This document shows positions 51,129 to 60,218 of a stretch of 64,000 nucleotides of DNA, in pieces; the first letter of the stretch is position 1, and every line of letters begins with the position of its first letter. The notes beneath the pieces were generated by a model. The model was not told the origin of the DNA. It made no database searches and saw only the letters and a list, made by a program, of their open reading frames with translations. The DNA is taken from positions 59,987,016 to 60,051,015 of the forward strand of contig OX352763.1 in the NCBI GenBank assembly GCA_947095585.1, given 5' to 3'. This DNA is from Nephrocerus scutellatus (lineage: Eukaryota; Arthropoda; Insecta; Diptera; Pipunculidae). Made by a program: the position numbers and the translations under genes.

Positions 51129-51253
51129 CCGACGACCCACCGCGGCGTCTACAATTCCTATTATTCTAAATCCGACGACCCACCGCGGCGTCTTCAATCT
51201 ATCCTTTTTTTCCCAAATCCTAAATCGGATACCGACGACCCACCGCGGCGTCT
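51129..51253 (+). repeat. Three direct copies of a 22-bp GC-rich motif in the LTR
   Basis: The motif CGACGACCCACCGCGGCGTC, with a C before and a T after, occurs at 51129-51150, 51172-51193 and 51232-51253. All three are perfect over 22 bases while the spacers differ in sequence, so the motif may be a protein-binding site in U3. Confidence 0.85.
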
Positions 51254-51472
51254 ACATTTTCTATTGTCAATTGCATTCTCGCATTCGCTTGTTCGTACAA
51301 CGACTGCGAGAATGGTGATGCGTAAACATGCAGGTCAACAGAACGGTTCAGTTTGACCTGCACTAAAAAATCAAGTCAAAGGCATGGAGGAAGAAATGGA
51401 ACGATGGATGAGGCAGTCAATTTCAAACATCCGATTAGGCAAGTTGCCTAGCGGTCAGATCATTAAACACTT

Positions 51473-51479
51473 TATATAA
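51473..51479 (+). promoter_or_regulatory. TATA-like box of the inner LTR
   Basis: TATATAA lies 48 bases before the LTR end and is the only good TATA match in the LTR. Its late position would leave very short R and U5 regions, so it may not be the true promoter element. Confidence 0.4.
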
Positions 51480-51529
51480 ACTAATCCATCTGTGTTTTAT
51501 TTTTCGATATATTACCACTACCCAACATT

Positions 51530-51547
51530 TGGTGGCAGCGGTGGGAT
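51530..51547 (+). promoter_or_regulatory. Primer binding site, tRNA-Leu type
   Basis: TGGTGGCAGCGGTGGGAT is an 18-base match to the complement of the 3' end of tRNA-Leu(AAG) as I recall it. It starts two bases after the LTR end. Confidence 0.75.
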
Positions 51548-51815
51548 TACTAGGTAAAGCATCTGCCTAGTATCCCGATTTTTTTTTCTTTTTTTTAATG
51601 TTTTTAAACGCGAATTGTGATTAGTGAGACAACAAAATTAAATGTGTGATTGTGTCGTAGTAAAATTTTATAATCCGTGGTTTTTATATATGCGTAATTA
51701 AAGCTGTTTTTAAATATGCAATGAGCTTTCCATAATTTCTCAACGTTCGAGATTATTTATAACTTTTCACGATGAATAATTTGTGCCGAATTTTTTTTGA
51801 ATACAAAGAAAGCAC

Positions 51816-52091
51816 ATGGCAAATACCATGTTTTTCCATAACTACGGAAATCAGAATTACGAAGACAATACTACGCTAAATTCAACCATGATTTGCGATC
51901 TACCAACCATAACCACATCCGACAAGCTAAAGCAAGCGAGACTGAACACCGATGCAGTAGCTACAGTAATAGCAACAACAATGGCCCGGAAATTCATCAA
52001 TCAATATCATCAATTGTCATCAACATCATTACCAGCATCCAGCACATCACAGAGGGCAACATCCAACAACAACAAAAACATGAATTTGTAA
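51816..52091 (+). CDS. Leader ORF of the inner element, possible first exon of a spliced env
   Basis: An ATG-started frame of 91 codons lies in the leader between the primer site and gag. It has no domain I recognise; the sequence is rich in Asn, Thr and Ser. A splice-donor-like TTT|GTAAGAAT falls at 52088, one codon before its stop, so 90 codons plus 2 bases precede the donor. The acceptor at 57514|57515 inside env leaves a codon needing exactly 2 bases, so splicing would keep this frame in phase with Env. Another frame (51893-52162) is also open here, so coding is not certain. Alternatives are an upstream ORF that dampens gag translation, or chance. Confidence 0.35.
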   Translation: MANTMFFHNYGNQNYEDNTTLNSTMICDLPTITTSDKLKQARLNTDAVATVIATTMARKFINQYHQLSSTSLPASSTSQRATSNNNKNMNL

Positions 52092-52093
52092 GA
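52088..52093 (+). promoter_or_regulatory. Candidate splice donor in the leader
   Basis: GTAAGA at 52088-52093 matches the consensus donor core GTRAG. Its partner would be the acceptor at 57513-57514 before env. Confidence 0.45.
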
Positions 52094-52638
52094 ATTCTAT
52101 TTTCTTTTTTTTTCTTAAACTTTATGAATTTTTATTTAAAAAATATTTCAATCTTTATCTAATTTAAAATATATAAAAAGACAAATAAAATCTTATAAAA
52201 GATGAACTGAAGGAAGTCAAAGAAAAAAAATTAAGAGTTTATTTCTATAGTAGTTAACCATTTCCTAACACATATCTTATGTGCTAAATAAAAAAGTTCA
52301 CTTATAAATATTTTTCTATCCATGTCCAAAACATATATTTCATGTAAAAAAAAAGTTTGAACACAATTAACCGAAACGATAACAAAATCTTTACAAAAAT
52401 TCAAATAAATATACATATAGAAATTTTTTAGTAAAACATAAGTATTCACGAATGAGGCAAACATAACAAAAGAGACTTTCCCTTATTCTAAACCCATCAA
52501 ATCCAACCCCTTTTCTCCGAATTTTTTTTTATTTTATGGTAGTAATTGATTTCCGAAGTTCCGAGAGAAGACTCAAAGTTAATTGACAATCCGATAGTAG
52601 TTAAAGCTCCCCAAGTATCTTTAGATAAGAAATTAAAA
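52092..52638 (+). other. Leader between the leader ORF and gag
   Basis: The interval is AT-rich and holds no recognised feature. A gag-frame segment open from 52546 (non-ATG) precedes the first Met. Confidence 0.5.
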
Positions 52639-53616
52639 ATGACTACAAGTCGTTTTAACCCCTCACACGCCATCAAGCTAATTCCTGAGTTTGATGGATT
52701 AGCCAAAAACTTAGATCGATTCATTCAACTAGTTGACCTGCAGTCAAAAAAAGCGATTGACGATGCAGACAAATTAGAATTAGTTGACATAGTGAAGTCA
52801 AAGTTAACTGGCAGAGCCTACAATGTTGTAATAAAATACAACGATTATAACGGATGGCCAGAACTTAAAGACGCACTAGTAAAAAATTTTAGAAAATGTC
52901 GATCGGTTCAGGTGATTCAGACAGAAATGTTTCAATTTAAGCAAGGCTACAGGGAAACAGTTGCTTCATACGCGGAAAGAGCCAATGCGTTGTGCGATGA
53001 ATTAAACAACGCAAACGCAAACACTGAGGATGATTCATCCAATAAAGCAATCCGTTCGCTAAACAGCGCAATGATGCTGAATAGTTTTTGCAATGGTTTA
53101 AATCCACAAATAAAACTTCTTGTTAAAAGTGCACGATGTAAAGAGTTCGACGAAGCAGTCGAAATAGCGATGGAAGAAGAAAAACTTCTTGCATCCACAA
53201 GTAATCGGTACCAAAACCAAAATAACATGTACTGTAAACACTGCAAAACGAAAACTCACAATACCAGTGAATGCCGCACAATCAGAAATTATAATTTCAG
53301 CCCCGGTGACGTTAGGTTTTTAAATAACACAAACCACAGACCAAATATACAAACCACGCAACCTTTTGTAAATAGGCCTACTCTAAACTACACTCAACCA
53401 TTAACAAATAGGTCTGGTGTAGATACAATCCGCAGTGACATAATTTGTAAGTACTGTAGAAACCAAGGTCACTCTATAGATCAATGCCGAAAAAGAGTTT
53501 TTAATAACAATAGGAACTCCGGTAACGAAAATAATTATTCGAATCAGGGAAACTCTCAGCGACCTGGCCCGACAAGCACTCGGAGTCAGGTAAAAGACAT
53601 CAAACCTTGTGCGTAA
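52639..53616 (+). CDS. Gag polyprotein of the inner element
   Basis: Gag forms the capsid shell and binds genomic RNA in the cytoplasm. The frame is open from 52546, but the first ATG is 52639, giving 325 residues; the upstream 31 codons lack a Met. The N-terminal two thirds is a capsid-type region (IKLIPEFDGLAKNLDRFIQ, WPELKDALVKNF). Two CCHC zinc knuckles follow, C-x2-C-x4-H-x4-C, at about residues 199-212 (CKHCKTKTHNTSEC) and 270-283 (CKYCRNQGHSIDQC). The gene ends at TAA 53614-53616, at the edge of a hexamer repeat. The slippery heptamer GGGAAAC at 53547-53553, in phase, lets a fraction of ribosomes shift to pol. The gene is intact. Confidence 0.9.
   Translation: MTTSRFNPSHAIKLIPEFDGLAKNLDRFIQLVDLQSKKAIDDADKLELVDIVKSKLTGRAYNVVIKYNDYNGWPELKDALVKNFRKCRSVQVIQTEMFQFKQGYRETVASYAERANALCDELNNANANTEDDSSNKAIRSLNSAMMLNSFCNGLNPQIKLLVKSARCKEFDEAVEIAMEEEKLLASTSNRYQNQNNMYCKHCKTKTHNTSECRTIRNYNFSPGDVRFLNNTNHRPNIQTTQPFVNRPTLNYTQPLTNRSGVDTIRSDIICKYCRNQGHSIDQCRKRVFNNNRNSGNENNYSNQGNSQRPGPTSTRSQVKDIKPCA
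53547..53591 (+). promoter_or_regulatory. Programmed -1 frameshift signal, gag-pol of the inner element
   Basis: The heptamer G GGA AAC at 53547-53553 is in the gag phase and fits the X XXY YYZ rule. An 8-base spacer follows, then a hairpin with outer arms ACCTG (53562-53566) and CAGGT (53587-53591) and inner arms CCGA (53569-53572) and TCGG (53580-53583). The pol frame has its last upstream stop at 53532-53534, so a shift here enters open pol. Confidence 0.75.
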
Positions 53617-56600
53617 ATCAAAATCAAAATCAAAATCAAAATCAAAATCAAAATCAAAATCAAAATCAAAATCAAAATCAAAATCAAAATCAAAATCAAA
53701 ATCAAAATCAAAATCAAAATCAAAATCAAAATCAAAATCAAAATCAAAATCAAAATCAAAATCAAAATCAAAATCAAAATCAAAATCAAAATCAAAATCA
53801 AAATCAAAATCAAAATCAAAATCAAAATCAAAATCAAAATCAAAATCAAAATCAAAATCAAAATCAAAATCAAAATCAAAATCAAAATCAAAATCGAAAA
53901 ACGAATTCTCAAAATCAAATTCAAATCGAGCTGTCTCAAAAATATAAATCCGATAGTTTAAATCGAACTATTCCACATGCAAAGTCTGAGAAAGTTCCTG
54001 GCCATAGAATGCCTAACAGAGACTCAAATCCGGAAAAAGTCCGAAAGCAAACAATAAAACAAAATATTCTGCTAAATGAACACCACCATCAAAATCGAAG
54101 CCAAAGCCAAATCCGAAGGCTACATCAATTTCTAACCAGAAGTCTAGATACTGAATCAAGTTCAGCTAAACAAATAGCCAATATCTCATCTATAAACAGA
54201 GCATCTACTTTTAAAAGCGAGATAAAAATAAAGTCTCAGGAATCAAAGGCTAAATCTAATATTATGCTGCTCGATACGGGGGCAAGCCTTAGTTTAATAA
54301 AACTCGGAACATTAAAACTAAATGCCGAGGTAAACTTAAAAAATGTTATTGAACTGACAGGTATAGGCAAAACGTCTACGTCAACGCTAGGTACAATACT
54401 ACTAAACATCGAAATTACACCAGGTCAACATCTCAAACATCCTTTTCACATAGTACCACAAAACTTCCCTATTACGCAAGATGGAATCATAGGTGAAGAT
54501 TTTTTTAGAAAATTTAATGCGATAGTGGATTACAATGACAATATATTTGTATACCACTACAAAAACAGACAATTTACAGTAGACTTCAGCAACGAATGGA
54601 AGACCTTAACAATTCCAGCTAGAACTGAAAAGTGGGTAAAATATGGACCAGTAAAAGAGAAAATGGAACAAATATATTTTTCTCAGGAAATAGCTCCACG
54701 CGTGTATTCGGCATCAACGATAACAGCACCCAAAGACGGTTACGTATTCATATCCATTTTAAATACCAACAACGAAGATGTTAGTATAAAAAACTTAAGC
54801 CTTAAATCTGAAAACATGGACCATTACACAGTGTATAACCTAAACTCGATATCAACCGACCAAGTAGTCGAAGAAAGATTAGAAAAACTTAAAACAGAAT
54901 TAAATCTTATTCACTTAAATCTAGAAGAAAAGCAATCCATAGAGGAAATCTGCAGAAATTTTAATCACTTATTCTTTATTGAAGGCGACAAATTTAGTAC
55001 CACATCAGGAATAAAGCATTCCATTAAGACAGAAAACACTGTTCCTGCAAACATACGCCCATATCGCCTAGCAGAAATCCACAAACAGGAGATAAGAAAA
55101 CAAGTTAATAAAATGCTTCAAGATGACGTAATTAGACCCAGTACTAGTCCGTGGAATGCGCCACTTCTGGTAGTCCCCAAAAAAGGAGATCAAAAATGGA
55201 GAGTCGTAATAGACTACCGAAAATTAAATGAGGCTACAATTCCAGACGCATACCCAATCCCCAATATCGAAGACATTCTTGGGCAACTTGGAGACTCCAA
55301 GTACTTTACTACGCTAGATCTGGTGGATGGTTTCCACCAAATCGAAATTACTGAAGAGGATAAAGAAAAAACAGCGTTTAGTACTACCAACGGTCATTTC
55401 GAGTTCAACAGAATGCCGTTTGGTTTACGAAATGCTCCGCCAACATTCCAGAGACTTATGAACGTTGTTCTCTCTGGATTGCAAGGTTTTATGTGTTTAG
55501 TATATCTTGACGACATTGTGATTTACGGGAAAAATTTGCAAGATCACAACAAGAAGCTTATTGAAGTTTTTAAAGCTCTAGACAAATTCAATCTAAAAAT
55601 CAAATTATCTAAATGCAAATTCCTTCAAACAGAAGTTATGTATTTAGGACACGTCATTACAGCAGACGGTGTTAAACCAGATCCCGATAAGATTGCAGCG
55701 ATTAATAATATCGAAATTCCTAAAACCCAAAAACAAATAAAATCATTTCTAGGTCTGTCCGGGTATTACCGAAAATTTATTAAAAATTATTCACAAATTG
55801 CAAATCCGCTGAATAAACTTCTTCGTAAAGACGTACCTTTTAAGTGGGACGCTTTTTGTGACGAATCCTTTAGAAAACTAAAGAAGTCTATAGTTCAACC
55901 ACCTATACTCATTTACCCAAATTTTGCAAAAACTTTTTATATCACTTCCGACGCTAGCAACGAAGCTATAGGCGCGGTATTATCCCAGCGAGATTCAAAC
56001 GATAATGATCTACCAATAGCGTTTGCCAGTAGAATACTAAACAAGGCCGAAAAAAACTATTCTACTATCGAGAAGGAAGCTCTTGCAGTAGTCTGGGCAG
56101 TCACACACTTTAGACCATACGTTTTCGGACGCCACTTTGAAGTCATTACCGACCATAAGCCACTGGTATGGATGTTCAACCTGAAGGATCCTTCTTCGAG
56201 AATAATGCGCTGGCGCATAAAACTAGAGGAGTATGACTTCACGGTCTCGCATAAAGCGGGACATCTAAATACGAATGCGGATGCTTTGTCGCGTTTAAAT
56301 GTACCAGAAATTAATGTGGTAACCCGTAGTTGTAGCAAGATGACGCCAGGCGAACCTGAGCAGGACAATCATGTTACAGAAATCACAGACCCAGTGAAAA
56401 TAAAGCAAATACTGTTTGAATTTCACGACACACCCTTAGGAGGTCATCAAGGAGTTAAACGCACACTAAAGCGTATCAGAAAGGCGTACAAATGGAAAAA
56501 TATGTATGTAGACATAAAGAAATACATCATGTCTTGTGAACTATGCCAGAAGAATAAAGTATATACACGCAACAAAATCCCTATGGTCATCACTACAACA

Positions 56601-57446
56601 GCGAAAGTTCCATTCGAAAGAATAGCTCTTGATATAGTGGGACCACTGCCAATTACTGAAAACAATAACAAATATATACTTACATTTCAGGATGATTTAA
56701 CGAAATTCGTCCAAGCAATAGCTATACCCAACCAAGAAGCCAGAACGGTGGCTGAAGCACTGATAAAGAAAATAGTTTGCACCTTTGGAATACCACAAAC
56801 AATACTTACGGATCAAGGAACGAATTTCACAAGTGAATTATTCAAAAATATTTGCAAAACACTAAAGATTCATAAAATACAAACAAGCCCATACCATCCT
56901 CAGTCAAATGGCTCACTCGAAAGATCGCATAGAACTTTAGGCGACTATCTAAGAAATTATGCAAGTAAAGATCAAGCAAATTGGGATCAGTATATGGATT
57001 ATGCGATATTTTGCTATAATACCACCTCACATTCAAGCACAAATTACAGCCCATTTGAAGCCCTATACGGATTCGAAGCTCCAATTCCCTCAACTCTTAA
57101 CAGAAGCGTACAGCCTACATACAACTACGATGATTATGTCGCTGAGATAAAAGAAAAAATGCAAACCGGCTATGAAATAATTCGTAATAACCAAATAAAA
57201 GCGAAAGAAAAGTCAAAAACCTATTACGATCAAAACTGCAAAGAAACTAACTTTAACGTAGGAGACAAAGTTCTACTAGAAATAAAAAATAGGGTTAACA
57301 AAAAACTTACCCCCATCTTCGAAGGACCCTACGAAATCGTAGAAATTCTATCCCCAGAGAATTCTAGAATTAAAATTGGTAGGAAGGAAAAAGTCATACA
57401 CAATAATTTAATTAAACCATACACACAAGCGCACACAAATACATAA
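53607..57446 (+). CDS. Pol polyprotein of the inner element (protease, RT, RNase H, integrase)
   Basis: Pol copies the RNA genome into DNA and integrates it. It lies in the -1 frame to gag and is open from 53535, so the product is a Gag-Pol fusion entered at the GGGAAAC slip; 53607 is only a nominal start (TTG). Residue numbers from 53607: a tract of about 46 Asn-Gln pairs (4-97), protease DTG at 223-225, RT core YLDD at 633-636, first RNase H Asp at 782, integrase zinc finger H940, H947, C977, C980, and catalytic D1009, D1069, E1105 (D-D59-E35). A GPY/F-type motif, GPYEIV, lies at 1240-1245. No stop or frameshift breaks the 1,279 codons. The Asn-Gln tract is encoded by a hexamer microsatellite and is odd. 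Nine bases separate pol from the env ATG. Confidence 0.95.
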   Translation: MCVNQNQNQNQNQNQNQNQNQNQNQNQNQNQNQNQNQNQNQNQNQNQNQNQNQNQNQNQNQNQNQNQNQNQNQNQNQNQNQNQNQNQNQNQNQNQNRKTNSQNQIQIELSQKYKSDSLNRTIPHAKSEKVPGHRMPNRDSNPEKVRKQTIKQNILLNEHHHQNRSQSQIRRLHQFLTRSLDTESSSAKQIANISSINRASTFKSEIKIKSQESKAKSNIMLLDTGASLSLIKLGTLKLNAEVNLKNVIELTGIGKTSTSTLGTILLNIEITPGQHLKHPFHIVPQNFPITQDGIIGEDFFRKFNAIVDYNDNIFVYHYKNRQFTVDFSNEWKTLTIPARTEKWVKYGPVKEKMEQIYFSQEIAPRVYSASTITAPKDGYVFISILNTNNEDVSIKNLSLKSENMDHYTVYNLNSISTDQVVEERLEKLKTELNLIHLNLEEKQSIEEICRNFNHLFFIEGDKFSTTSGIKHSIKTENTVPANIRPYRLAEIHKQEIRKQVNKMLQDDVIRPSTSPWNAPLLVVPKKGDQKWRVVIDYRKLNEATIPDAYPIPNIEDILGQLGDSKYFTTLDLVDGFHQIEITEEDKEKTAFSTTNGHFEFNRMPFGLRNAPPTFQRLMNVVLSGLQGFMCLVYLDDIVIYGKNLQDHNKKLIEVFKALDKFNLKIKLSKCKFLQTEVMYLGHVITADGVKPDPDKIAAINNIEIPKTQKQIKSFLGLSGYYRKFIKNYSQIANPLNKLLRKDVPFKWDAFCDESFRKLKKSIVQPPILIYPNFAKTFYITSDASNEAIGAVLSQRDSNDNDLPIAFASRILNKAEKNYSTIEKEALAVVWAVTHFRPYVFGRHFEVITDHKPLVWMFNLKDPSSRIMRWRIKLEEYDFTVSHKAGHLNTNADALSRLNVPEINVVTRSCSKMTPGEPEQDNHVTEITDPVKIKQILFEFHDTPLGGHQGVKRTLKRIRKAYKWKNMYVDIKKYIMSCELCQKNKVYTRNKIPMVITTTAKVPFERIALDIVGPLPITENNNKYILTFQDDLTKFVQAIAIPNQEARTVAEALIKKIVCTFGIPQTILTDQGTNFTSELFKNICKTLKIHKIQTSPYHPQSNGSLERSHRTLGDYLRNYASKDQANWDQYMDYAIFCYNTTSHSSTNYSPFEALYGFEAPIPSTLNRSVQPTYNYDDYVAEIKEKMQTGYEIIRNNQIKAKEKSKTYYDQNCKETNFNVGDKVLLEIKNRVNKKLTPIFEGPYEIVEILSPENSRIKIGRKEKVIHNNLIKPYTQAHTNT
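53615..53895. repeat. Hexanucleotide microsatellite (CAAAAT)n, about 46 units
   Basis: The unit repeats without interruption for about 281 bases, starting at the gag stop codon and ending at AAATCGAAAA. It is open in all three plus frames (Asn-Gln in pol, Ser-Lys and Ile-Lys in the others) and gives an Ile-Leu run on the minus strand. Confidence 0.97.
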
Positions 57447-57455
57447 ACACTTAAC

Positions 57456-59258
57456 ATGACACACACAAAATACCAAAATATTAAAACACGAATTTTCTGT
57501 GTTTTCAATTTCAGTTACTTAATCCTTGTTTGCGCACTAAGTGCGGCTGCAGCGCAGCTACATCAACAACTACCACTAAACACTACAGGTGTTTATTTGG
57601 AACCCATAGGCGTACTCGAAAAATCCTTCACAAAATGGACATTCCTATTCTATTTTAATAATTCAATAACAAATACCAATGCCAAAACCTTAAAGAAAAA
57701 CATTAACACGCTCTCGGATCTATGCGAGAATACGACAAAAGAGTATCCTATAGGCCGCTGTAAAATGACCCTACAAATGCTGAAACACTCTCTTAACGAG
57801 GTACAGCAAAATAATAGGATGCTGGATGGTATCCTATTGGGGACAAGACTTACTAAAAGAAGTACGACAATTACAAACGGAGGTTTATTTAACGGTATAG
57901 GTTATATCCAGAAATTCCTTTTCGGAACAATGGACTCTCAAGACGCTGTAAAGATAGAAAACGCATTACAAACCCTCTCGGAAAACCAAAATAGCCTCTA
58001 CCACATGACAAAAGAACAATTGACTATAATATCAAACGTTTTTGATGCACTTAATGACACGACACGTAACGTAAATAATAACTTTAATTTAATAACCAAA
58101 GAAATTAAAGAAAATTCAGCTAAGCTGGTAAATCTCACGAACTTTGAAAAAATACTTCACAGTTTTGACGAAATGTCATACCTTATATCCATATGCGCTT
58201 CCCAAATTTTGGCAAAACAAGCAGAATTACTTGACATTTTGCAAGAGGCAAAATTAGGAAGATTAGACAGCAGATTTTTAAATTCAGACATTTTTATTGC
58301 TACGTTAAACCAGATACAGGCCGAACTCCCGCACAACGTAAGGTTTCCACAGAAAATTTCCAGGTTAAATCTACCTATAATCAATTCACTAGCAACAACG
58401 ACACCCATTTATGTAAATGGAAATTTTATGATTCAGGTCAGCATACCGATGGTTAACGAAGAATTTAATCTATTTAGAATTACCCCTCTCCCCACAAAAT
58501 ATCTAGAGCACACATATCGATACGTCTCAACTGGTAGCGAACTCGTTGCCGTTAACGAGAACTACAGGAGATACATATTTTTGAGCATTAATGATTTGGA
58601 AAAATGTATCACAAGCGAACCAGAACATTTCGTGTGCCAACAAAATTTCGTTATACATAATTATGACATGAATAATTGCATAATACAGCTAATATCAGGA
58701 AACCCAAATCCACAGATTTGTGAATATCGAGTATTCCAACTCAAACACGAGTTATGGTTCACGTTGAAGAACAAAAACTCATGGCTATATGTTATGCCAG
58801 AACCAAAAAACGTACGAATCATATGTGGCGATACTCCACACACAATAAAATTATCAGACAGCGGAATCCTTAAAATAAAGCCATACTGCAAGGCAGTAAC
58901 GAACGAAATTTACTTGCAGGCGTCAAATGACATTTACAACAAGGTCCCTATTCTCTACCATTTCCAGGCCATACCCGTAATTGAAAAAATCGATATCCCC
59001 AGTAACCTATCCCAAATCTCATCCCACATAATACATGTTGAAAAGTTAAATTTGGATAAATTCAGTATTAACGTAAAAGATTTAGTAAGAAAAGATACAT
59101 CATTTATAACAATAAAACATGAAACTTTATATATTTCGACCTCTACCCTCATTGCCATATGTCTAATTTGCATATTAATACATGTAATAAAGAAATACTT
59201 TAAAATAAAAGTCTCGGTGAACAAAGAAGCAGGAGAAAATGTAGCAGAAAATCCATAA
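57456..59258 (+). CDS. F-type envelope protein (Env) of the inner element
   Basis: The 600-codon frame has the layout of errantivirus and baculovirus F-like fusion proteins: a hydrophobic N-terminal segment (YLILVCALSAAAA, residues 21-33) as signal peptide, a furin-type site RLTKR at 131-135, then a fusion-peptide-like stretch with GLFNGIGYIQKFLFGTMD (about 142-159). A membrane anchor at about 561-578 is followed by a short basic tail. Several N-x-T/S sites suit a glycoprotein. Such proteins act on the cell surface and can give particles infectivity; whether this one is functional cannot be told from sequence. A consensus acceptor (TTTTCAATTTCAG, AG at 57513-57514) lies inside codon 20 and suggests a spliced message whose AUG comes from the leader. 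The frame is intact. Confidence 0.88.
   Translation: MTHTKYQNIKTRIFCVFNFSYLILVCALSAAAAQLHQQLPLNTTGVYLEPIGVLEKSFTKWTFLFYFNNSITNTNAKTLKKNINTLSDLCENTTKEYPIGRCKMTLQMLKHSLNEVQQNNRMLDGILLGTRLTKRSTTITNGGLFNGIGYIQKFLFGTMDSQDAVKIENALQTLSENQNSLYHMTKEQLTIISNVFDALNDTTRNVNNNFNLITKEIKENSAKLVNLTNFEKILHSFDEMSYLISICASQILAKQAELLDILQEAKLGRLDSRFLNSDIFIATLNQIQAELPHNVRFPQKISRLNLPIINSLATTTPIYVNGNFMIQVSIPMVNEEFNLFRITPLPTKYLEHTYRYVSTGSELVAVNENYRRYIFLSINDLEKCITSEPEHFVCQQNFVIHNYDMNNCIIQLISGNPNPQICEYRVFQLKHELWFTLKNKNSWLYVMPEPKNVRIICGDTPHTIKLSDSGILKIKPYCKAVTNEIYLQASNDIYNKVPILYHFQAIPVIEKIDIPSNLSQISSHIIHVEKLNLDKFSINVKDLVRKDTSFITIKHETLYISTSTLIAICLICILIHVIKKYFKIKVSVNKEAGENVAENP
57501..57514 (+). promoter_or_regulatory. Candidate splice acceptor before the env signal peptide
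   Basis: GTTTTCAATTTCAG is a pyrimidine-rich tract ending in CAG, a good acceptor. It removes the ATG at 57456, so a message using it would need an upstream AUG. Confidence 0.5.
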
Positions 59259-59436
59259 AAAAAAAAAATTCAAAATAACATCTCAAAAAAAAAAATTTTC
59301 CAATTTGTAATCATTTATATATATATTAAAAGAAAATACATATATATACAATCATTTCTTATCAATAAAAAAAAAAGAAATACAATATTATTATTATCAT
59401 TTCAAACAAATTATAAATATAAAATTATAAACTAAA

Positions 59437-59469
<33 letters not shown>

Positions 59470-59638
59470 ATAAAATATTGTACACGTGTATAAGCGTGCT
59501 AGGCAAACAAAAATTGTTTAATAAATATCTATTTCATATCGTATAGCAGAATCACTAAACTACATTCATCGTTCATTGACTCCTACATGCCATATGCCGA
59601 AAGTCTTCTCTCCTAACGTCGCGCGTCTTTCGTATTCT
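59259..59638 (+). other. 3' untranslated region of the inner element
   Basis: The interval is A-rich, with a run of 30 A bases at 59438-59467. No further gene is seen. Confidence 0.7.
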
Positions 59639-59651
59639 AAGGGGGGAGGAG
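59639..59651 (+). promoter_or_regulatory. Polypurine tract of the inner element
   Basis: AAGGGGGGAGGAG with one T-free run directly before the 3' LTR start at 59652 fits the primer for plus-strand DNA synthesis. Confidence 0.85.
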
Positions 59652-60214
59652 TGTTGTGACCACACACAACTCCTTAGACATGTGCTACGCACATTTCATA
59701 ATATCCTTCCTTTCCCAAACATGTGCTATGCACATTTCCTATTTTTTCTAATGTTACATTATCCATAATGTAACATTACCCATTTTTCCAATAACCCAAA
59801 TCCATTATCCTAAATCCGACGACCCACCGCGGCGTCTACAATTCCTATTATTCTAAATCCGACGACCCACCGCGGCGTCTTCAATCTATCCTTTTTTTCC
59901 CAAATCCTAAATCGGATACCGACGACCCACCGCGGCGTCTACATTTTCTATTGTCAATTGCATTCTCGCATTCGCTTGTTCGTACAACGACTGCGAGAAT
60001 GGTGATGCGTAAACATGCAGGTCAACAGAACGGTTCAGTTTGACCTGCACTAAAAAATCAAGTCAAAGGCATGGAGGAAGAAATGGAACGATGGATGAGG
60101 CAGTCAATTTCAAACATCCGATTAGGCAAGTTGCCTAGCGGTCAGATCATTAAACACTTTATATAAACTAATCCATCTGTGTTTTATTTTTCGATATATT
60201 ACCACTACCCAACA
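59652..60214 (+). repeat. 3' LTR of the inner element (563 bp)
   Basis: Same length and, by eye, same sequence as 50965-51527 at an offset of 8,687 bases, including the palindrome (59749-59778) and the three GC-rich motifs. Confidence 0.95.
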
Positions 60215-60218
60215 GTTC
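60215..60218. repeat. Target site duplication, right copy, of the inner element
   Basis: GTTC repeats the four bases at 50961-50964. Confidence 0.92.

Larger units (their letters stand above)
50965..51527 (+). repeat. 5' LTR of the inner element (563 bp)
   Basis: It starts TGTTGTGACC and ends CTACCCAACA, and is repeated without visible change at 59652-60214. It contains two copies of ACATGTGCTA-GCACATTTC, and a near-perfect palindrome at 51062-51091 (arms TAATGTTACATTAT, 2-base centre). Three copies of CGACGACCCACCGCGGCGTC lie near 51130, 51173 and 51233, and a TATATAA box at 51473-51479. Confidence 0.95.
50965..60214 (+). mobile_element. Complete env-bearing Ty3/gypsy retroelement (errantivirus-like), 9250 bp
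   Basis: Two 563-bp LTRs (50965-51527 and 59652-60214) read as identical throughout and have TGTTG...CAACA ends. A 4-bp duplication (GTTC) flanks the element. Between them are a tRNA-Leu primer site, a leader, gag, pol in the -1 frame, env and a purine-rich tract. All three genes are open and all catalytic motifs checked are present. Gene order and an F-type Env with furin site and fusion-peptide-like segment resemble the errantiviruses. However, classic errantivirus LTRs begin AG rather than TG, so the subgroup is uncertain. Identical LTRs mean a very recent insertion. It split the gag of the surrounding Osvaldo-like element. Confidence 0.93.

Noticed and set aside
53586..53939. Minus-strand ORF encoding an Ile-Leu run
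   Set aside because: It is the reverse reading of the CAAAAT microsatellite.
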